Shown here: piece after piece, positions 33,564-40,890 of the stretch | Layout: every line of letters starts with the position of its first letter | Numbering within the stretch: position 1 is the stretch's first letter | Origin: Leifsonia sp. C5G2 | Lineage (GTDB): Bacteria > Actinomycetota > Actinomycetes > Actinomycetales > Microbacteriaceae | DNA: 64,000 nucleotides | Direction: 5' to 3' | NCBI RefSeq assembly: GCF_013359685.1 | Contig: NZ_JABFMV010000002.1 | Coordinates: 124,001-188,000, forward strand | The notes under the pieces: generated by a model | Database searches by the model: none | The model's input: only the letters and a program-made list of their open reading frames with translations | Told to the model about the DNA's origin: nothing | Made by a program: the position numbers and the translations under genes

Positions 33564-35558
33564 TCAGCGGTGGTTCGCTGCGCTCGGCAGGTGGCGGGCC
33601 CACCAGTCCAGGATGATGTCGAAGCGCTCCTGGCGGTGGCGCGGCCGGCCGCTGCGGCTCAGTTCGTGGTCCTCCCCCGGGAAGATCACCAGCTCGGTCT
33701 CGACGCCGCGGCGCTTGAGCGCTGCGTAGTAGCGCTCCGCCTGGCCGAGTGGGCAGCGCAGGTCGGCCGACGAGTGCAGCACCAGCGTCGGGGTGCTCAC
33801 CTGGCCGACCACGGCCTGCGGGCTCTGCGACCGCATCAACTCCGGGTCGGTGCCGGTGTACTCGTCGCCGAAGAAGCTGCCGATGTCGCTCGTCCCCACG
33901 AAATAGTCGGGGTCGAGGAAGCCGCGCTCGACGATGGCCGCGGCGAACCGGTGGTCGTGCGCGATCGTCCACGCGGTCAGGTAACCGCCGTACGACCCGC
34001 CCATGATGCCGACCCGGTCGGCGTCGAGCCCCGGCGTCTGCGCGACGGCGCCGTCGAGGAAGTCGAGCACGTCGGTGAGGTCGACGATGCCCATCCGCTG
34101 CCGGATGATCCGCCCGTGCTCCTGCCCGTACCCGGCGGCGCCGCGCGGGTTGGACATGACGACGGCGTACCCCGCCGCGACGTACACCTGCGCCTCGTCG
34201 AACAGCGCGCCGGTGTACGAGGCGAACGGGCCGCCGTGGATGTTGAGGAGCACCGGATGCGGCCCCTCGCCCTCCGGCACGAGCACCCAGCCGTGCACCG
34301 GGTAGCCGTCGCGTCCGGCGATGGTCAGCTCGGTCGGCTCCACGATCCCGCGGGCGCGCAGCGGCGCCGAGAGGTCGGTCAGCCGGCGCACGCCGTCGCC
34401 GTCGATCAGCGCGACGTCTCCCGCCGTTCGGGCGTCCGCGAAGCTCACGACGACCGTCTCGCCCGCGACACCGGCGCCGCCGACGACGGTGGTGGCGTCG
34501 GTGAGCCGCCGGCTCTCCCCCGCCGCGTCGACCCGCGTGAGCACAAGCGCACCGCGGCTGCGGTCCTGCAGTAGCACGGCGTCGGCGCCGAAGGGTGTGA
34601 TCGCGGACTCGGTGAAGTCGACGGTCTCCGGATCGGTCAGGCGGCGCGGCGCGGCGCCCTCGGCGTCGACCACGTACAGCGCGGCATTGCGGGCGACGAA
34701 GTCGCGGCCGCTCTCCCCCACGTCCTGCGCGGTGAAGAACAGGTCTCCGCCGTCGCCGAACCGGGCCTCCACGATGCTGAACGAGCCGTGGGCGCCGGTC
34801 AGATCGCGCGGCTCGCCGCCCTCGGCCGGCACGACGAAGACGTTCGAGCGCAGGTCGTGGTCGCGGCCGTCGTGCCGGGCCGACACGAAAGCGATGCGCG
34901 TGCCGTCGGGCGAGAACGAGATCGAGCCGTCGTCGAACGGCCCGTCGGTCAGCTGCCGCGGCTCGGCCACGGCGGGCGCCGGGTCGGTGGTGCCGTCGGG
35001 ATGCGCCACCGGAGCAGGCGTCGGAGCCGACCAGACGTCGGGCGCCGCGACGGTGAACACGTGCGCGCGCCGGTCGTTGGTGTAGCCCAGGCCGTTCGCC
35101 TGATATTTCAGCGTGTCGATACGGCGGGCGGGCTCCCCGTTCGGGTCGATCCCCTCCACCGTCCCGTAACGGCCCTGCTCGGGCACCCGGCTGACGAAGG
35201 CGAGCGTGCGGCCGTCGGGCGACCACGCGAACTCGGACACGCCGAGCTTCCGGTCGGTCACGGCGACCGGCTCTCCCCCGGCCGCGTCGACGACATAGAG
35301 CTGCGGCGGACGCTTCGGCTCGGCTCGGAGGAAGGCGAGCAGCCGGCCGTCGGGCGAGAACGCGGGCGCCGTGTCGCGGAAGCCGCGGCTGAGCAGCTTC
35401 GGGGCGGCGTGGCCGGTCAGCGGGATCGTCCACAGCTGGCCGACGGTGGCGTCGGCCGAGAGTGACGGATGCGTGATCGACACGACAGCGCGACCACCGC
35501 CGGGGTGGACCGTGGGCGCCGAGACGCCGACGAGCAGGTCGAGGTCGGCCGGCCTCAT
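33564..35558 (-). CDS. S9-family prolyl oligopeptidase-like serine peptidase
   Basis: A 664-residue peptidase or acylaminoacyl-peptidase. WD/TolB-like propeller repeats occupy about 20-400 (FSPDGRLLAFLRAE, WSPDGRTLAFVSR, FSPDGTRIAFVSA). The alpha/beta hydrolase domain follows with HGGPFASYTG, nucleophile GGSYGGYLTAW near 510, acid in HSSADLRCPLGQAE, and His in FPGEDHELSRSGRP. No signal peptide, so cytoplasmic. ATG 35558 overlaps the SDR stop by 4 bp, so they form an operon. Confidence 0.94.
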   Translation of the reverse strand: MRPADLDLLVGVSAPTVHPGGGRAVVSITHPSLSADATVGQLWTIPLTGHAAPKLLSRGFRDTAPAFSPDGRLLAFLRAEPKRPPQLYVVDAAGGEPVAVTDRKLGVSEFAWSPDGRTLAFVSRVPEQGRYGTVEGIDPNGEPARRIDTLKYQANGLGYTNDRRAHVFTVAAPDVWSAPTPAPVAHPDGTTDPAPAVAEPRQLTDGPFDDGSISFSPDGTRIAFVSARHDGRDHDLRSNVFVVPAEGGEPRDLTGAHGSFSIVEARFGDGGDLFFTAQDVGESGRDFVARNAALYVVDAEGAAPRRLTDPETVDFTESAITPFGADAVLLQDRSRGALVLTRVDAAGESRRLTDATTVVGGAGVAGETVVVSFADARTAGDVALIDGDGVRRLTDLSAPLRARGIVEPTELTIAGRDGYPVHGWVLVPEGEGPHPVLLNIHGGPFASYTGALFDEAQVYVAAGYAVVMSNPRGAAGYGQEHGRIIRQRMGIVDLTDVLDFLDGAVAQTPGLDADRVGIMGGSYGGYLTAWTIAHDHRFAAAIVERGFLDPDYFVGTSDIGSFFGDEYTGTDPELMRSQSPQAVVGQVSTPTLVLHSSADLRCPLGQAERYYAALKRRGVETELVIFPGEDHELSRSGRPRHRQERFDIILDWWARHLPSAANHR

Positions 35559-36340
35559 TCCGCGATCTCGGACTCGACGACGGGCGTGAAGCTGGACACG
35601 TCGCCGACGAGGCGCGTGTGGTCGGCCGGGACCGGGTCCACGACCGCCGCGGCCACCTCGGCCGCGAACTCGCTGACGTTGTAGAGGCGGCCGGCGGCCT
35701 CCTTGCGCGCATCGATCGCGCCCGGGTTGAGGCGGTTGAGCAGCGTCGCGGTGATGGTGCCCTCGATCATGTCGCCGGAGACCACCACGAACTCCACGCC
35801 CTGCTCGGCGAGCTGCGGCAGGAGCGCGCGCAGCGCGTCCTCCCCCGCCCGCTTGCTCAGCGCCACGGCCTCGTACTCCGGCATGGTCGGCGTCGTGCGG
35901 ATGTAGTGCGCCTGGTGACTGGTGACGAACACGACCCGCGAGCCTGCGCCCAGGAGCGGGAGCGCCGCCGTGAGCGTGTTCAGCTGTGCGTCGCGGTTGA
36001 GCTGCATGGCGTAGTCCTCGGCCATGCCGGACTCCATGCCGCCCGAGGCGTTGAGCACGAGGATGTCGAGCCCGCCCCACGCGTCCTGCACCGTCCGGAA
36101 CATGGCCGCGACGGAGTCGCCGTCGGTCAGGTCGGCGCCGACCGCGATGGCCTCGCCGCCCGCGGCGACGATGCCGTCGACGAGCTTCTGCGCACGCGCC
36201 TCCTTATTGCGGTAGTTGATCACCACTCGGGCGCCCGCCTCCGCGAGATACTGGGCCGTGTCGGCGCCGATGCCCCGGGACGAGCCGGTGACGAGAGCGC
36301 GCTTGCCTGTCAGCGAGCCGGGTGAGAGAGGGTTTGCCAC
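35555..36340 (-). CDS. Atypical short-chain dehydrogenase/reductase
   Basis: A 261-residue Rossmann protein. TGKRALVTGSSRGIGADTAQ gives the cofactor motif TGxxxGIG, and VGADLTDGDSV and LVLNASGGMESG (NAG variant) follow. The catalytic motif is unusual: the expected YxxxK is missing, and the stretch reads PEYEAVALSKRAGED, with Lys seven residues after Tyr. Activity is thus uncertain, and an NAD-binding or non-classical role is possible. GTG 36340 is chosen because AGGAG precedes it; a GTG at 36370 would add ten residues. Coupled to the S9 peptidase. Confidence 0.85.
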   Translation of the reverse strand: MANPLSPGSLTGKRALVTGSSRGIGADTAQYLAEAGARVVINYRNKEARAQKLVDGIVAAGGEAIAVGADLTDGDSVAAMFRTVQDAWGGLDILVLNASGGMESGMAEDYAMQLNRDAQLNTLTAALPLLGAGSRVVFVTSHQAHYIRTTPTMPEYEAVALSKRAGEDALRALLPQLAEQGVEFVVVSGDMIEGTITATLLNRLNPGAIDARKEAAGRLYNVSEFAAEVAAAVVDPVPADHTRLVGDVSSFTPVVESEIAE

Positions 36341-36447
36341 GAATACTCCTGAAGCGTCGATGTCTTGCACCTGAGACTACCAAGTGGGTCCGACGCGGCG
36401 TCGGCGGGTGCTGGTACGTTCGTAGCAAGCAGCGAAAGGGGGACGTC

Positions 36448-36948
36448 ATGGACATCACGTCCTTCGCCTGGATCGTGTGGCTCGTCCTCATCCTGGTCTT
36501 CATCATCATCGAGATGCTGACGCTCGACTTCGTGTTCCTGATGATCGCGGTCGGCAGCGTGGGCGGCCTGGTCTCCGGCCTGTTCGGAGCGCCCTGGTGG
36601 CTGCAGCTGATCATCGCCGCGGTGCTCTCGGTCGTGCTGATCTTCTTCATCCGGCCGCCGCTCCTCCACGCCCTCAAGAAGGGCGGAGATCCCGCCAAGA
36701 GCAACGTCGACCGCCTGATCGGGATGGGCGGCGTGGTCGTCTCCACGGTCACCCGCACCGCCGGGCTCGTGAAGCTGCAGGTCGGCGAGACCTGGACCGC
36801 GCGCCTGGCCCCGCTCGACGGTTCGCCCGCGGAGCTCGTGCCCGGAGAGCACGTCATCGTCGTCTCGATCGACGGCGCCACCGCCGTCGTCACCCCCGCC
36901 CCCGTCTCCGCCGGAACCGACGGCCTCACCGGAAGGACCGCCCCGTGA
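36448..36948 (+). CDS. NfeD-family membrane protein
   Basis: A 166-residue protein of the short NfeD1b type. Three hydrophobic helices cover 5-75 (FAWIVWLVLILVFIIIEML and on), and a C-terminal OB-fold at about 90-150 contains GMGGVVVSTVTRTAGLVKLQ and VPGEHVIVVSIDG. NfeD proteins partner with SPFH/stomatin proteins in membrane microdomains, and the next gene encodes one. ATG 36448 follows AAAGGGGGA; its stop overlaps the SPFH start (GTGA). Confidence 0.93.
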   Translation: MDITSFAWIVWLVLILVFIIIEMLTLDFVFLMIAVGSVGGLVSGLFGAPWWLQLIIAAVLSVVLIFFIRPPLLHALKKGGDPAKSNVDRLIGMGGVVVSTVTRTAGLVKLQVGETWTARLAPLDGSPAELVPGEHVIVVSIDGATAVVTPAPVSAGTDGLTGRTAP

Positions 36949-37937
36949 CCGATGCCACCCAGCTGGTGGTGACCATCGTGGTCAGCATCATCATCCTGAT
37001 CATCGCGATCTTCGTCCTGGTCACGCTGTTCCGTGCGATCCGCATCATCCCGCAGGCCCGCGCCGGCGTGGTGGAGCGGCTGGGGCGGTACCACAAGACG
37101 CTGATGCCGGGTCTGAACGTGGTCGTGCCGTTCATCGACAAGGTGCGGCCGCTGATCGACATGCGCGAGCAGGTCGTGTCCTTCCCGCCGCAGCCGGTCA
37201 TCACGGAGGACAACCTGGTCGTCTCGATCGACACGGTCGTCTACTTCCAGGTCACCGACGCCCGCGCCGCGACCTACGAGATCGCCAACTACCTCGGCGC
37301 CGTCGAGCAGCTGACGACCACCACGCTCCGCAATGTGGTCGGCGGCCTCAACCTCGAAGAGGCGCTCACCAGCCGCGACAACATCAACGGCCAGCTGCGC
37401 CTCGTGCTCGACGAAGCCACCGGCAAGTGGGGCATCCGCGTCTCCCGGGTCGAGCTCAAGGCCATCGATCCGCCCACGTCCATCCAGGACTCGATGGAGA
37501 AGCAGATGCGCGCGGAGCGCGACCGGCGTGCGCTGATCCTGACGGCCGAGGGCACGAAGCAGTCCGAGATCCTCAACGCGGAGGGCCTCCGCCAGGCCGC
37601 CATCCTCCGCGCGGAGGGCGACGCCAAGGCCGCGGTGCTGCGCGCCGAGGGCGAGGCGCAGGCGATCACCACAGTGTTCGGCGCCATCCACCAGGGCAAC
37701 CCGGACAACCTACTGCTCGCCTACCAGTACCTGCAGACGCTGCCGAAGCTGGCGGAGGGCGCCTCGAACAAGCTCTGGATCATCCCGAGCGAGCTCACCG
37801 AGGCGCTGAAAGGCATCGGCCAGGCCTTCGGACCGTCGGGAGCGGCGCGGGGCGACGGTACGGCCGCCGCCGCACCGGATGCGGTCGCCGACGCTGCCGC
37901 GACGAGCGCACCGGGCACACCTCCGTCCGCACCGTGA
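36945..37937 (+). CDS. SPFH/band 7 (stomatin-like) membrane protein
   Basis: A 330-residue protein with one N-terminal membrane helix (VVTIVVSIIILIIAIFVLVT) and a stomatin/SPFH domain at about 30-200 (AGVVERLGRYHKTLMPGLNVVVPFID). A long Ala/Glu-rich coiled coil follows (SEILNAEGLRQAAILRAEGD). The last 50 residues are Ala/Pro-rich. It should oligomerise into membrane cages with NfeD. Overlaps both neighbours by 4 bp in a three-gene operon. Confidence 0.95.
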   Translation: MTDATQLVVTIVVSIIILIIAIFVLVTLFRAIRIIPQARAGVVERLGRYHKTLMPGLNVVVPFIDKVRPLIDMREQVVSFPPQPVITEDNLVVSIDTVVYFQVTDARAATYEIANYLGAVEQLTTTTLRNVVGGLNLEEALTSRDNINGQLRLVLDEATGKWGIRVSRVELKAIDPPTSIQDSMEKQMRAERDRRALILTAEGTKQSEILNAEGLRQAAILRAEGDAKAAVLRAEGEAQAITTVFGAIHQGNPDNLLLAYQYLQTLPKLAEGASNKLWIIPSELTEALKGIGQAFGPSGAARGDGTAAAAPDAVADAAATSAPGTPPSAP

Positions 37938-38683
37938 CCTTCCTCGCAGGCAGGCCGCCGCGCGTCATCGCGCACCGCGGCCTCGCCCTCGACGCGCCGG
38001 AGAACACCCTACTGGCGTTCCTGCGGGCGCTGTCGGCGGGGGCGACCCACCTGGAGACGGACATCCACGTCTCCGCCGACGGCGTGGCCGTGATCGCGCA
38101 CGACCCCGGTCTCGGGCGCGTCGCCGGGCGGGAAGTGCAGGTCTCGCAGCTCACCATGCCCGAACTGCGCCGGATCGAGCTCGGCCACGGCCAGGGCTTC
38201 TGCTCGCTGGCGGAGGCGCTCGATGCGTTCCCGGAGGCCCGGTTCAACATCGACGTCAAGGATCTGCGCGCCGCGGCGCCCGCCGTCGAGGTCATCCGCA
38301 CGGCACCGGCGCAGGACCGGGTGCTCATCACCTCGTTCGCGACCGACCGTCGCCGGGCCGTCGCCGACGCCTTCCCGGGCATCGCCTCCTCCCCCGCCGT
38401 GCCGGAGTTCGCGCCCGCGCTTCTCGGCGCAAAACTCGGCGTGGCTCCGCTCGTGCGCCGCTCGCTGCGCGGCTTCGCCGCCGTGCAAGTCCCCGAGCGG
38501 CGAGGCCCGGTGCGCATCGTCACGAGACGCACCGTCGAGCGCTTCCACGCCGCCGGCGTCGAAGTGCACGTCTGGACGGTGAACGACCCCAAGGACATGA
38601 CGCGACTGCTCGATCTCGGCGTCGACGGCATCGTCACCGACCGGTGCGATCTACTCGCCGCCCTGGTGAAGAGCCGCCGCTGA
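37934..38683 (+). CDS. Glycerophosphodiester phosphodiesterase family protein
   Basis: A 249-residue GDPD TIM barrel that would hydrolyse glycerophosphodiesters to glycerol 3-phosphate and an alcohol. The catalytic start IAHRGLALDAPENT (His, Arg, Glu), ETDIHVSADGVAVIAHDP (Glu, Asp, His) and NIDVKD are all in place, and VHVWTVNDPKDM ends the barrel. No signal peptide, so probably cytoplasmic lipid recycling. GTG 37934 overlaps the SPFH stop by 4 bp. Confidence 0.93.
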   Translation: MTFLAGRPPRVIAHRGLALDAPENTLLAFLRALSAGATHLETDIHVSADGVAVIAHDPGLGRVAGREVQVSQLTMPELRRIELGHGQGFCSLAEALDAFPEARFNIDVKDLRAAAPAVEVIRTAPAQDRVLITSFATDRRRAVADAFPGIASSPAVPEFAPALLGAKLGVAPLVRRSLRGFAAVQVPERRGPVRIVTRRTVERFHAAGVEVHVWTVNDPKDMTRLLDLGVDGIVTDRCDLLAALVKSRR

Positions 38684-38727
38684 TCCGCCTCCGGACTCTG
38701 TGAGGCCACTGGGAGAACGCGCCGCCC

Positions 38728-38760
38728 GGAAAGAGAATCCCCAGCTTGACGGTTTATAAC
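38728..38760 (+). promoter_or_regulatory. Possible SigR/SigH-type promoter of rbpA
   Basis: GGAAAG at 38728-38733 and GGTT at 38751-38754 are 17 nt apart, about 40 bp ahead of the rbpA start. Thiol-stress sigma factors (SigR in Streptomyces, SigH in mycobacteria) use GGAA...GTT, and rbpA is a known SigR target in Streptomyces. A vegetative -35-like TTGACG overlaps at 38746-38751. Confidence 0.4.
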
Positions 38761-38795
38761 TGTGAGGATTCGCGCGCACAGAGGAGAACCACACA

Positions 38796-39167
38796 ATGGC
38801 AGATCGCAGCTTGCGCGGCATGAGACTCGGCGCCCAGAGCTTACAGAGCGAAGAAGGCGTCGTCTACTCTCCGCGTTCCCGTTACACCTACCTTTGCCCG
38901 ACCTGCGGCAAGGAGACCGAGGTCGTCTTCTCGGCCGAGGCTGAGGCCCCCGACAGCTGGGAGTGCAAGCACTGCGGCCAGGAGGCCCTGCGACTCGTCG
39001 GCGACACACCCGTCGAGGTCGACCACTCGGACGTCAAGACGCCCCGCAGCCACTGGGACATGCTGCTGGAGCGCCGCACCCGCGCCGAGCTGGAGGAGCT
39101 CCTGGAGGAGCGCCTGCAGTACCTGCGGGCTCGCCGCGGCACCAGCGAGCACAAGCACAGCGCCTGA
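38796..39167 (+). CDS. rbpA: RNA polymerase-binding protein RbpA
   Basis: A 123-residue actinobacterial transcription factor that binds the principal sigma factor and core RNA polymerase and stabilises the open complex. The N-terminal tail MADRSLRGMRLGAQSLQSEE, the zinc-ribbon-like core YLCPTCGKETEVVF and CKHCGQEA, the basic linker, and the C-terminal sigma-interaction domain HWDMLLERRTRAELEELLEE are all present. Length is near the usual 110-125. It stands between the GDPD operon and the convergent lnt gene and has its own promoter. Confidence 0.97.
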   Translation: MADRSLRGMRLGAQSLQSEEGVVYSPRSRYTYLCPTCGKETEVVFSAEAEAPDSWECKHCGQEALRLVGDTPVEVDHSDVKTPRSHWDMLLERRTRAELEELLEERLQYLRARRGTSEHKHSA

Positions 39168-39180
39168 GCGGCGCCACGGA

Positions 39181-39211
39181 GGCCGCTCTCACCGAACCGG
39201 TGGGAGCGGCC
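39181..39211. terminator. Stem-loop after rbpA overlapping the lnt stop
   Basis: GGCCGCTCTCACC at 39181-39193 pairs with GGTGGGAGCGGCC at 39199-39211, a 13-bp stem with one G-T pair and a 5-nt loop, followed by TTCTCAT. The lnt stop codon (39189-39191) lies in the left arm. Confidence 0.75.
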
Positions 39212-40757
39212 TTCTCATGTGCGGGCGGCTGTTGCGCCGGCCGATCGCCGCGGTGAGCATCCCGAACAGGCCCAGCCCCGCGACCAGCAGCTCGATGCCA
39301 CGGCTGAGCAGGACCGCCGGGGTCGTCGTCGTCCCGAGCGGCACGTCCGCGACCATGTGACCGGGCTTGAACGGCGGGATGGAGCTGAGAGTCCGTCCAT
39401 CCGGCCCGATGATCTGGCTGCTGCCGACGGTCGAGATGTTCACGAGCGACCGGCCCGCCTCGATCGCGCGCAGGCGTGCGATGGCGAGCTGCTGCTGGTT
39501 CTCGTCGGTCTCGCCGAAGTCGGCGTTGTTCGTCTGGGCGAGGATCACCTGCGCTCCCCCGCGCATCATGTCCGTGAGGAGCTGGTCGTCGACGATGTCG
39601 AAGCAGATCGAGATCCCGGCGCGGACGCCGTTGATGTCGAAGACGTTGTCCCGCGTCCCCGGCGTGTAGTCGCGTCCGATGAGATCGATGAGAGACGGCG
39701 CGAACGGCCGCCAGAAGGCGCGGTCGGGCACGTACTCGCCGAACGGGACCGGGTGCTTCTTGTCGTAGTAGTCGACCGCGCCCTTCCCGGCCTCCCACTG
39801 CAGCGAGGAGTTGTAGAACCGGCCGTCGCGCTGGGTGATGGAGCCGACGACGAAGGGGGCGCCGAACTTCCGGCTCAGGGCATCGAGGATGGCGGCGTTG
39901 CTCGGATCGCGGGTCGGGTCGGGCATCGCCGAGCCCTCCGGCCAGACCACCATGTCGACCTTCTTCGCACCGGTCGCCTGCGCGGACGGGATGCGCAGCG
40001 TCTCCGCCACCTGGGTGTCGAACACCGCACCGGGCGGGGCGTCGTCGAAGTAGCCGGCCGGGCCGTTGCCCTGCACCGCGGCGATCCGCGTGGTGCCGTG
40101 CGTGGTCGCGGGCCACGCCGGGATCGCGAACACCACAGCCACAGCCGTGGCGGCGAGCAGCGCACGTTGCACCGTCCGGACGTCGATCGCCCCCGGCAGC
40201 TCGAGGAGAAGCTGGACGAGCCACACCATGACGAAGCTGACGCCGGAGATCCCGAGCCACGCGACGAGTGGCGCGAGCGGGCTGGTGGACTGCGATTCTG
40301 CGACGCGCCCCCACGAGAAGCCGCCATACGGCCACGTGCCCGTCACCAGCTCCCGCAGCACCCACAGCCCCGCCACGATCACGGGGAGCAGGCCCAGCCT
40401 CCCGAGCAGCGTCGGGAACGCGCGGGGCACCCACCGGTACGCCAACGTGATCAGGATGCCTCCGACACCCCAGAACAACGCCTCCAGCGTCGACAACGCC
40501 ACCCAGGGGATCGGGCCGAGGTACAGGGCCGTCCAGGAGACATGCACGAGGTAGAACGACTCCCCCGCAAGCCACCCGACCAGGAACGCGGAGCCGGCGC
40601 GGCGACCGTGCTGGGCCAGCAGCACCATCGCGATGCCGACGAAGGTGAGCGGCCAGATGTCCTTGTCCGGGAAGCCGGCGTCCAGCACCGGGCCGGCTGC
40701 GATCGCGGTGAGGACCGCGAGCCACAGCGGGAGGCGGGCTCGCGGAACGGTGTGCAC
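39189..40757 (-). CDS. lnt: Apolipoprotein N-acyltransferase
   Basis: A 522-residue membrane enzyme that adds the third acyl chain to lipoproteins. Six to eight helices span 1-210, then a nitrilase-like extracytoplasmic domain. The Glu-Lys-Cys triad is visible: MVVWPEGSAMPD, DYYDKKHPVPFGEYVP and GISICFDIV. It would act on lipoproteins such as the DUF2202 protein and the FKBP lipoprotein in this window. GTG 40757 is the best start, although its ribosome site is weak. A C-terminal helix and basic tail end the protein. Confidence 0.95.
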   Translation of the reverse strand: MHTVPRARLPLWLAVLTAIAAGPVLDAGFPDKDIWPLTFVGIAMVLLAQHGRRAGSAFLVGWLAGESFYLVHVSWTALYLGPIPWVALSTLEALFWGVGGILITLAYRWVPRAFPTLLGRLGLLPVIVAGLWVLRELVTGTWPYGGFSWGRVAESQSTSPLAPLVAWLGISGVSFVMVWLVQLLLELPGAIDVRTVQRALLAATAVAVVFAIPAWPATTHGTTRIAAVQGNGPAGYFDDAPPGAVFDTQVAETLRIPSAQATGAKKVDMVVWPEGSAMPDPTRDPSNAAILDALSRKFGAPFVVGSITQRDGRFYNSSLQWEAGKGAVDYYDKKHPVPFGEYVPDRAFWRPFAPSLIDLIGRDYTPGTRDNVFDINGVRAGISICFDIVDDQLLTDMMRGGAQVILAQTNNADFGETDENQQQLAIARLRAIEAGRSLVNISTVGSSQIIGPDGRTLSSIPPFKPGHMVADVPLGTTTTPAVLLSRGIELLVAGLGLFGMLTAAIGRRNSRPHMRRPLPPVR

Positions 40758-40839
40758 GAAGGGAGAGCCTAAGCCATTCCGCTGTGGCGGCCGCCCAGCA
40801 ACACCCTCGCGTCTGCTGTGCTTCGTCACGTGTGCGGGT

Positions 40840-40857
40840 GTGCGCGCAGCCGCGCAC
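40840..40857. terminator. Short stem-loop between helY and lnt
   Basis: GTGCGCG at 40840-40846 is inverted at 40851-40857 with a 4-nt loop, 33 bp beyond the helY stop and within the 133-bp gap upstream of lnt. It is a plausible but weak terminator for helY. Confidence 0.35.
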
Positions 40858-40890
40858 GTTCCGCTGGGCCGCAGTCGCTCGCGCCGGCCC

